Source: JACZST01 sp036985755
GTDB taxonomy: Bacteria; Actinomycetota; Acidimicrobiia; Spongiisociales; UBA5794
NCBI GenBank assembly: GCA_036985755.1
Contig: BTQG01000055.1
Coordinates: 1 to 15,639 of the forward strand
Length of the DNA stretch: 15,639 nucleotides
Reading direction: 5' to 3'
Both the position numbers and the translations under genes were made by a program. Below, in pieces: positions 7,003-13,246 of the stretch (position 1 is the stretch's first letter; each line of letters begins with the position of its first letter). Below the pieces are notes generated by a model. The model did no database searches. It was not told where the DNA came from and saw nothing but the letters and a program-made list of their open reading frames with translations.

Positions 7003-7114
7003 CCTGCTGAGAACTGGGAACTGATCACTTACTTGCGACTTGCGACGTGCCACTTGCGACTTGCGACGTGCCACTTGCGACTTGCCACTTGCGACTTGCG
7101 ACTTGCTACGTGCT
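7003..7114. repeat. Heptamer repeat cluster 4 downstream of the PBP gene, covering its stop codon
   Basis: On the + strand twelve heptamers run in strict register over 7031-7114: mostly ACTTGCG, with ACGTGCC at every third place in the first six (a 21-base higher-order unit, present twice), then ACTTGCC, ACTTGCT and ACGTGCT. On the - strand, which is the PBP coding strand, these are forward GTCGCAA-type units. Further decayed units continue (AGTGATC, AGTTCCC, AGTTCTC, AGCAGGG) to about 7003. The last two units hold the PBP stop codon (7106-7108) and its last two sense codons. Unlike the other clusters I see no opposite-orientation arm. Confidence 0.8.
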
Positions 7115-9625
7115 CGGTTGAACCCCGACGAACACGGTGATGGTGTCCCCTGGCGAGACCAGCGCTCCCGGGACCGGATCTGTGCTGAGGACGATGCTCC
7201 ACTGTGCCGGGTCTGCCACCTCGACGTCGACCCTTGTCCAGTTGAGCGTCACCGCGGTCTCCTCCAAGAAGAGGGCGAGTGCGCCGGGCACCTCGGTCAC
7301 CGGCAACCCGATGAGGTTGGGGCCTTCAATCGCTTCCGGGATGCCGATCGAGATCTCCAGCGTCACCGCCGACCCCTGAGACAACCTCCTCCCCGGCTCC
7401 GGCGCAATGCTGATGATGGTGTCGATCTCCTCCAGCGAGGGCACCTCGACGATCTCGACTCTGAGGTGGGCGCCGTACACCGCGGACTCGATGTCCTCGA
7501 GTTTCATGTCCACATTGATCCTTGGAACGCTGGTTCCCGGCACCGCGTAGTAGGCGCTCGTTCCCTCCGGGGGCTCAGGGAAGTCGACCACCTCGAGATC
7601 CTTTGTCAGGTAGAGCATGAACTGCCTCCACACTGGAGCGGCAACCGTTCCGCCGTAGGCCACTCGATGCGACTGCTCGCGTCCATCGATGTCGTTCCAG
7701 ACGGTGAAATCTCGCATCTCGACCGAGCCGTCCGGGTAGCCGACCCACACCGCGGTGCTGTACTGCGGGATGAAGCCGACGAACCAGACATCGGTGTAAT
7801 CGGTTGCGGTACCGGTCTTTCCCGCCTGGGGACGACCGATCTGGGCATTCGGGTTCCCCGTTCCCCGAGAGACGACCTTTTCCAGCGTCGAGGTGACCGC
7901 CGAGGCGATCGGTTGGGACAACACCCGTACCGGCTGGGTGCGGTGCTGGTAGATGACCGTGCCAGAGGCATCGGTGATGCGCTCGATGAGGTACGGCTCG
8001 ATGTAGTTGCCGCCGTTGGCGAACGTCGAGTATGCAGAGGCCATCTCGAGTGGGCTGACGGATGCGGCGCCGAGGGTGACCGAGTACACCGGCTTCATCG
8101 ACGACTTGATGCCGAGGCGGGCCGCCATCTCGATGACAACCTGCGGGCCGACCGCCTCGATCACCCTGGCATAGACGGTGTTGATCGAGGAGTAGGTCCC
8201 CGCCTCGAGGGTGGTGAGCTTGTGCGGTTCGCGCCCGGCGTTGAGGGGTGCCCAGATGCTGTTGTTGGGGTTCCCGCCGCAGCCGGGCGATCCGCAGTCG
8301 ATTTCGGCGGGGCTGGCACGATCCCAGTACGAATTCAGGGTGATCGGCCTGCCTTCGAGATCACCGGACTCGAGGGCGGCGGCCAACGTGAACGGCTTGA
8401 GGGCGGACCCGGCGTGGCGGCGCCCCTCCATGGCAAGGTCGTAGGGGCGCTCGCCGGCGGCGAGGTCGGTGCCGTACTCGACGCCGGAGGCAACGACCCT
8501 GATGGCTCCTGTTGCGTTCTCCACCGTGGCTATGGCACCGGTCGGGCCTGCGCTCCCCTGCCGGTACCACGCTCGGAGAATCCGGTTCGCTTCGGTCTGC
8601 AGGCGGTAGTCGACCGTCACGTCGATGGTGAGCCCGCCGCCGCCGCTGCATGTGGTATCGGCCGCCGGACAGCCGAACAGCGCCTCCTTGCGCTCGGTGT
8701 AGGTGGCACCAAGGCCGTAGCGGTCGGCGGTATCGTCGAGCAGAGCCCTGCGCACCGCGATCATCACCTGTGGTGACAACTCCTCGGCCTGAGAGTGCGG
8801 CATGACCCCGAGTGGCTGTGCTTTTGCCGTAGCTGCCGCCTCTGCAGTGACGAACCCGTTCTCGAACATGCGATCGACGGTGCGGTTGCGGGCATCCAAC
8901 GAGTTCTGCGGGTTTTGCCTGGGCTGATAGAAGGTCGGGCTACGGATCGGGGTCACCAGGGTGGCGGCCTCTGCGAGGGTGAGGTCGTCGAGCGACTTGC
9001 CAAAATACTCCTGTGCTGCGGCGGTTACCCCGTAGGCGTTGGAGCCGAAGAACACCGAGTTGGCGTAGAACTCGAGGATCTGCTCCTTGGTGTAGAGGCG
9101 CTCGAGCTCGGTTGCCACTTGCGCTTCGCAGATCTTCCGTTCGATGGTCCGTTCCGAGCTCAGGAAGTTCTGCTTGACCACCTGTTGGGTGATGGTGGAA
9201 GCCCCGCTCTCGCCGCCGGCGAGCGCAGAGCGGAAGATGGCCCGGTAGTCGACTCCGCTGTGCTCGTAGAAACTCTTGTCCTCGGCAGAGAGCAGCGCAT
9301 CGATCACCATGACCGGTATCCCATCGAGTGGCGTCGGCTGGCTGTTGCGCTCGGACAGCTTCCCCAGCTCAACGCCGTCGCTGGTGACCACCGAAGAGAG
9401 TCGGGACACATCGGGGAACGTCAGGTCCATACCGTCGATGTCACATAGGTATTGTTCCTCGAGGCTCTGTGCGGTCCCAAGCGCTGCCGTCGATCCAAGG
9501 AACCCGAACAGGCCAATCCAGCCGGCGACGACGATCACGATGATCGTCAGCAACAGCAGCGAAGGGAGTCGCCGTCGCCGGCGGTCCCTTCGATGGGCCT
9601 TGTGGAAGTTGGGGTCCATGGTCAT
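7106..9625 (-). CDS. Class A penicillin-binding protein (transglycosylase/transpeptidase) with C-terminal PASTA region
   Basis: Bifunctional peptidoglycan synthase that polymerises glycan strands and cross-links stem peptides outside the membrane. The 839 residues show an Arg-rich cytoplasmic tail (RRDRRRRR), one membrane anchor (about residues 20-45), and a GT51 transglycosylase with catalytic Glu115 in SAEDKSFYEHSG, then GASTITQQVVKQNFLS and YANSVFFGSNAYGV. The transpeptidase has SxxK as Ser407-Ala-Leu-Lys410, SxN as Ser480-Ile-Asn482, and Lys603-Thr-Gly. Two PASTA-like segments end the protein, as I recall for actinobacterial PonA-type proteins. Extracellular cysteine pairs (CPAADTTC, DCGSPGC) could form disulfides. 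ATG 9625 and 9619 are both possible starts with no clear ribosome site; extension to 9820 would run into the divergent mutase gene and is rejected. The last two codons and TAG lie in the heptamer repeat. Confidence 0.95.
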   Translation of the reverse strand: MTMDPNFHKAHRRDRRRRRLPSLLLLTIIVIVVAGWIGLFGFLGSTAALGTAQSLEEQYLCDIDGMDLTFPDVSRLSSVVTSDGVELGKLSERNSQPTPLDGIPVMVIDALLSAEDKSFYEHSGVDYRAIFRSALAGGESGASTITQQVVKQNFLSSERTIERKICEAQVATELERLYTKEQILEFYANSVFFGSNAYGVTAAAQEYFGKSLDDLTLAEAATLVTPIRSPTFYQPRQNPQNSLDARNRTVDRMFENGFVTAEAAATAKAQPLGVMPHSQAEELSPQVMIAVRRALLDDTADRYGLGATYTERKEALFGCPAADTTCSGGGGLTIDVTVDYRLQTEANRILRAWYRQGSAGPTGAIATVENATGAIRVVASGVEYGTDLAAGERPYDLAMEGRRHAGSALKPFTLAAALESGDLEGRPITLNSYWDRASPAEIDCGSPGCGGNPNNSIWAPLNAGREPHKLTTLEAGTYSSINTVYARVIEAVGPQVVIEMAARLGIKSSMKPVYSVTLGAASVSPLEMASAYSTFANGGNYIEPYLIERITDASGTVIYQHRTQPVRVLSQPIASAVTSTLEKVVSRGTGNPNAQIGRPQAGKTGTATDYTDVWFVGFIPQYSTAVWVGYPDGSVEMRDFTVWNDIDGREQSHRVAYGGTVAAPVWRQFMLYLTKDLEVVDFPEPPEGTSAYYAVPGTSVPRINVDMKLEDIESAVYGAHLRVEIVEVPSLEEIDTIISIAPEPGRRLSQGSAVTLEISIGIPEAIEGPNLIGLPVTEVPGALALFLEETAVTLNWTRVDVEVADPAQWSIVLSTDPVPGALVSPGDTITVFVGVQPST

Positions 9626-9719
9626 GACATCGAAGGCGGGGGTTGCTCGTGATCCCCCTGGGTAGCATCCAAGCCATCCAAGAGCATAGGAACCAGGCCC
9701 AGATACGAGGGGTACAAAG
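9626..9719. promoter_or_regulatory. Divergent intergenic region between the PBP and mutase genes
   Basis: These 94 bases must hold the 5' signals of both genes. For the mutase, GAGGGG (9707-9712) sits seven bases before ATG 9720. Two direct copies of CATCCAAG (9666-9673 and 9675-9682) with a nine-base period could be a regulator site. No convincing -35/-10 pair and no cobalamin riboswitch is visible; the region is too short for a complete one. No heptamer repeat is present. Confidence 0.4.
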
Positions 9720-11276
9720 ATGACCGAGGACGAGCGGTCACCGTCGGCATACGAGGCCGAAGATCTCGCCGGGTGGGATCCGGAGGAAAAACTCGGCACC
9801 GCCGGGTCGTACCCTTTCACCAGGGGGCCGTACCCCTCGATGTACGTAGAGCGCCCGTGGACGACCCGTCAATATGCAGGTTTCGGGGATGCGCATGCGA
9901 CGAACCGCCGGTTCCGCGCCCTGCTCGACGCCGGGCAGACGGGCCTGTCGGTCGCCTTCGACCTGCCGACCCAGATGGGCTACGACTCCGATGATGAGAT
10001 GGCGAGCGGCGAGGTCGGCAAGGTGGGGGTCGCCGTCGACTCGATCGCCGACATGCGGGCCCTGTTTGCCGGGATCCCGCTTGGCGAGGTCACCACCTCG
10101 ATGACGATCAACTCCACCGCGGCGATCCTGCTGTTGTTGTACGAGCTGGTGGCGACCGAGCAGGGGGTACCGGCTGATGACATCGGCGGGACCGTGCAAA
10201 ACGACATCCTCAAGGAGTACATCGCCAGGGGCACGTACATCTATCCACCCGGACCATCGATGCGCCTGGTGACCGACCTGTTTGCCTACTGCGCTGCGGA
10301 ACTACCCAACTGGAACACGATTTCGATCAGCGGGTATCACATCCGGGAGGCCGGCTCCACCGCGGCTCAGGAGATAGCGTTTACGGTCGCCGACGGCCTC
10401 GCCTACGTGGAGGCGGCACGGGGCGCCGGGCTCGACATCGACCGCTTCGCCCCGCGGCTGTCGTTTTTCTGGAATGCCCACAACGGCATCTTCGAGGAGG
10501 CCGCCAAGTACAGGGCGGCCCGCCGTCTGTGGGCCCGACTCATGCGCCATCGCCTGGGTGCCAGCGAGCCCGAGTCGTGGCGGATGCGATTCCACACCCA
10601 GACGGCGGGCTCGTCACTGACGGCGCAGCAGCCGCTGAACAACGTGACCCGTACCGCCTATCAGGCCCTCTCCGCAGTGCTCGGGGGCACCCAGTCCCTT
10701 CACACCAACTCCTACGACGAGGCCCTCGGGCTGCCGACCGAGCAGGCCGCAGTCGTGGCGCTCCGCACCCAGCAGATCCTCGCCTCCGAGACCGGCCTGA
10801 CGCAGGTCGTCGACCCGCTGGCGGGGTCGTATTACGTCGAGGCGCTCACCGATCGCCTGGAGGCGGAGGCTGAGGAATTGATCGAGCGGATCGACGCCTA
10901 CGGGGGTGCGGTCGCCGCCATCGAGGCGGGATTCCAGCAAGGCGAGATCGAAGAGGCGGCATACTCCCATGCCCGCAGTGTCGAGTCCGGTGCGGTGGTG
11001 GTGGTCGGAGTCAACGAGTTCGTGGAGGACCGGGTCGGCGAGCCGGCGGTCCTGAAAATAGATCCGGCAACAGAGGCCGACCAGATACAGGGGCTGCGCC
11101 GGCACAGGGACCAACGCGACGGATCGGCGGTGAGCGCCGCCCTCGACTCGGTACGGGTGAGCGCGGGCACCGAGGACAACGTGCTGTATCCGATGCGTGA
11201 AGCGCTGCGCCTCGGAGCGACCCTGGGTGAGGTGTCGTCGACCCTGGAGAGCGTGTTCGGCAGATACCGGCCTTGA
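9720..11276 (+). CDS. mcmA1: Methylmalonyl-CoA mutase, catalytic large subunit without B12-binding domain
   Basis: Adenosylcobalamin-dependent acyl-CoA mutase; methylmalonyl-CoA mutase interconverts (R)-methylmalonyl-CoA and succinyl-CoA. The 518 residues cover the substrate-binding TIM barrel: YPFTRGPYPSMY, RPWTTRQYAGF, GLSVAFDLPTQMGYDSD, TVQNDILKEYIARGTYIYPP, SISGYHIREAG and SLHTNSYDEALGLPT. Tyr52, Arg170 and His207 align at a constant offset of 37 with Tyr89, Arg207 and His244 of the Propionibacterium enzyme as I recall them. Isobutyryl- and 2-hydroxyisobutyryl-CoA mutases replace the first two, so methylmalonyl-CoA is the favoured substrate. The protein stops after LYPMREALRLGATLGEVSS...FGRYRP, where the barrel ends, so a separate B12-binding small subunit is required. 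None is in the window. Start ATG 9720 has GAGGGG upstream. A perfect heptamer array begins right after the stop. Confidence 0.92.
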   Translation: MTEDERSPSAYEAEDLAGWDPEEKLGTAGSYPFTRGPYPSMYVERPWTTRQYAGFGDAHATNRRFRALLDAGQTGLSVAFDLPTQMGYDSDDEMASGEVGKVGVAVDSIADMRALFAGIPLGEVTTSMTINSTAAILLLLYELVATEQGVPADDIGGTVQNDILKEYIARGTYIYPPGPSMRLVTDLFAYCAAELPNWNTISISGYHIREAGSTAAQEIAFTVADGLAYVEAARGAGLDIDRFAPRLSFFWNAHNGIFEEAAKYRAARRLWARLMRHRLGASEPESWRMRFHTQTAGSSLTAQQPLNNVTRTAYQALSAVLGGTQSLHTNSYDEALGLPTEQAAVVALRTQQILASETGLTQVVDPLAGSYYVEALTDRLEAEAEELIERIDAYGGAVAAIEAGFQQGEIEEAAYSHARSVESGAVVVVGVNEFVEDRVGEPAVLKIDPATEADQIQGLRRHRDQRDGSAVSAALDSVRVSAGTEDNVLYPMREALRLGATLGEVSSTLESVFGRYRP

Positions 11277-11433
11277 AAGTCGCAAGTCGCAAGTCGCAAG
11301 TCGCAAGTCGCAAGTCGCAAGTCGCAAGTCGCAAGTCGCAAGTCGCAAGTCGCAAGTCGCAAGTCGCAAGTCGCAAGTCCCTCGTTTATGGGAGTCGGTT
11401 CGTGCTTGCGTCTTGCGTCTTGGGACCTGTGAC
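11277..11433. repeat. Heptamer repeat cluster 5: 14 perfect AAGTCGC copies, then reverse units, between convergent genes
   Basis: AAGTCGC is repeated 14 times without a mismatch from 11277 to 11374, starting on the base after the mutase stop, followed by a partial AAGTCCC. After about 25 unrelated bases, reverse units TTGCGTC (11406-11412), TTGCGTC (11413-11419), TTGGGAC (11420-11426) and CTGTGAC (11427-11433) run up to the stop of the carboxylase alpha gene on the - strand. The reverse arm can pair with the forward array at about 19 of 22 positions, in several registers. A seven-base period cycles through all frames without producing a stop, so the array is open in all six frames. Confidence 0.95.
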
Positions 11434-13187
11434 TATCGAATCACCATCAGCACGGAGCCTGCGGCGACGGTGTCGCCTGGCTGGACCCGGAGTTCGACGA
11501 TCTCGCCATCGTTTGGCGCCCTGATCTCGTTCTCCATCTTCATCGCCTCGAGCACGCAGACCGGTTCGCCGGCAACCACCGCATCTCCTGCGCCGTGGTG
11601 AACCTTGACGATCGTGCCCTGCATCGGGGCGGTGACGATGCCCTCGCCTCCCTGGCCGCTGCTGCGCTCGGACAGTCTCGGCGCCCGCCGCCGCGGTGCA
11701 GGGCGCTGGCCGGAAGTGGTCGGGGCGATGACCTCGGACCAGTAGCGAACCTCGTAGCGCTGGCCGCCAACCTCGACGGTGATACTGCGCTCTTGCAGTT
11801 CGGCGTCCTCGGGGAGCGCAGGGGCCGTCTTGGTGGCGATGTCAGTGAAATCCATCGATTCCTCGACGAGGCGGGTAGAGAGTCTTCCGGCGACGAAATC
11901 CTCGTTATCGAGGATGGCGAGATGAGCAGGGATGGTGGTGTCGACCCCGCCGATATCGAACTCGGCGAGGGCTCGTTTGGCACGGGCGATGGTCTCCGGG
12001 CGATCGCGCCCGGTGACGATGAGCTTGGCGATGAGCGTGTCGTAATACTGCGAGATCGAGGAGCCCTGGCGAACGCCGCTATCCACGCGGATCCCGTGAC
12101 CCGCCGATTCCCGGTAGCGCGACAGGGTGCCTGGGGTGGGGAGGAATCCGCGTGCCGGGTCCTCGGCGTTGATGCGGAACTCCATCACGTGGCCTCGGCT
12201 CTCCACGTCGTCGAAGGAGAGCTTGTCACCGTCGGCCACTCGCAGTTGCTCTGCGACCAGGTCGATGCCGGTGGCCTCCTCGGTGATCGTGTGCTCTACC
12301 TGGATACGGGTGTTCATCTCGAGGAAATAGAGGCTTCCCTTCTCGTCCATGAGGAATTCGACGGTGCCCGCGTTTTCGTATGAGGCGGCGCGAGCGACGG
12401 CGAGGGCTGCCTTGCTCAGTCTCGATCGTTGCTTGCCGGTGAACGATGGGGCTGGGGTCTCTTCGATCAGCTTCTGATGCCGACGCTGCATCGAGCAGTC
12501 CCGTTCGCCGAGGAATTGCCCGTTGCCGTGTTTGTCGAAGATGATCTGCGCTTCGATGTGTCTCGGGTTGTCGAGATAGCGCTCCACGTAGACCTCGGGA
12601 CTGGCGAACCAGGCGTCCGCCTCCCGTTGCGCGCTCTCGAAGGCGGTGTCGACCTCGTCGGGCGAGCGAACCACCTTCAGTCCCTTCCCTCCGCCGCCGT
12701 GAGCGGCTTTGATGGCGATCGGGAAGCCGTGATCCTCGGCAAAGGCGGCGACCGCCTCGACTCCGGACAGCGGCTCCATCGTGCCAGGGACCGAGGAAAC
12801 CCCGGCGGCCTCGGCGGCGGCTCGTGAGGCGATCTTGTCGCCCATGGTGGCGATTGCCTCAGGCGGTGGGCCTACCCAGATCAGCCCGGCATCGATGACG
12901 GCGGTGGCAAATTCGGCGTTCTCTGCCAGAAACCCGTAACCGGGATGCAGGGCCTCGGCACTGGATGCGGCGGCGACCTCGAGGATCTTTGCAATGTTCA
13001 GGTAGGACTCTGCGGACGGCCCCGGCCCGACGTTCCATGCCTCATCGGCAAGGTCGACGTGCATGGCGTCGCGGTCCAGCTCCGAGTAGATGGCGATCGC
13101 TCGCAGCCCGAGGTCGTGAGCGGCGCGGATGACCCTGACGGCGATCTCGCCGCGATTGGCGATGAGGACGGATTTCACGCCGCGCAT
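11433..13187 (-). CDS. pccA: Acyl-CoA carboxylase alpha chain (biotin carboxylase + BCCP), probably propionyl-CoA
   Basis: Carboxylates its own biotin using ATP and bicarbonate, then presents it to the carboxyltransferase. The 584 residues are typical of fused actinobacterial alpha chains. In order: KSVLIANRGEIAVRVIRAA at the N-terminus, HPGYGFLAENAEFA, the ATP-grasp glycine loop AAHGGGGKGLKVV, GERDCSMQRRHQKLIEE, EMNTRIQVEHTITEEATG, FRINAEDP, a linker with a basic Pro-rich stretch (RPAPRRRAPR), and the biotinyl domain TAPMQGTIVKV with Lys550 in EAMKMENEI. It is second in an operon, 59 bases after the beta chain. No Shine-Dalgarno precedes ATG 13187: the - strand there reads CCTCC, the reverse of one. 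GTG 13178 is an alternative start. Chains of this type may also serve acetyl-CoA carboxylase. Confidence 0.95.
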   Translation of the reverse strand: MRGVKSVLIANRGEIAVRVIRAAHDLGLRAIAIYSELDRDAMHVDLADEAWNVGPGPSAESYLNIAKILEVAAASSAEALHPGYGFLAENAEFATAVIDAGLIWVGPPPEAIATMGDKIASRAAAEAAGVSSVPGTMEPLSGVEAVAAFAEDHGFPIAIKAAHGGGGKGLKVVRSPDEVDTAFESAQREADAWFASPEVYVERYLDNPRHIEAQIIFDKHGNGQFLGERDCSMQRRHQKLIEETPAPSFTGKQRSRLSKAALAVARAASYENAGTVEFLMDEKGSLYFLEMNTRIQVEHTITEEATGIDLVAEQLRVADGDKLSFDDVESRGHVMEFRINAEDPARGFLPTPGTLSRYRESAGHGIRVDSGVRQGSSISQYYDTLIAKLIVTGRDRPETIARAKRALAEFDIGGVDTTIPAHLAILDNEDFVAGRLSTRLVEESMDFTDIATKTAPALPEDAELQERSITVEVGGQRYEVRYWSEVIAPTTSGQRPAPRRRAPRLSERSSGQGGEGIVTAPMQGTIVKVHHGAGDAVVAGEPVCVLEAMKMENEIRAPNDGEIVELRVQPGDTVAAGSVLMVIR

Positions 13188-13246
13188 CCTAGGAGGACTC
13201 TCATCCGACCACCCGCCGAGCTGGGTCCTGCCAGCAGAACCGCTCC

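Noticed and set aside
7040..8776. 578-codon + strand open frame
   Set aside because: Antisense to the PBP, whose catalytic motifs are intact; its start lies in repeat cluster 4.
9626..9719. Cobalamin riboswitch upstream of the mutase
   Set aside because: The gap is too short for the full element and no B12-box-like core was seen; none was seen before the adenosyltransferase either.
9626..9820. Longer N-terminus for the PBP
   Set aside because: It would add 65 residues of non-PBP-like sequence and overlap the start of the divergent mutase gene; the basic tail and membrane anchor fit a start at 9625 or 9619.
11277..11374. CRISPR array
   Set aside because: The unit is 7 bases with no unique spacers; it is a simple tandem repeat, and no cas gene is nearby.
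10614..11601. Several open frames reading through the heptamer array (repeated RLATCDL and SRKSQVA peptides)
   Set aside because: The repeat is stop-free in every frame, so these frames are open by composition. They lie antisense to or overlap the mutase and carboxylase genes and have no ribosome site.
13188..13197. AGGAGG near the carboxylase alpha start as its ribosome site
   Set aside because: It lies on the + strand while the gene is on the - strand, where it reads CCTCCT, so it cannot pair with the anti-Shine-Dalgarno.
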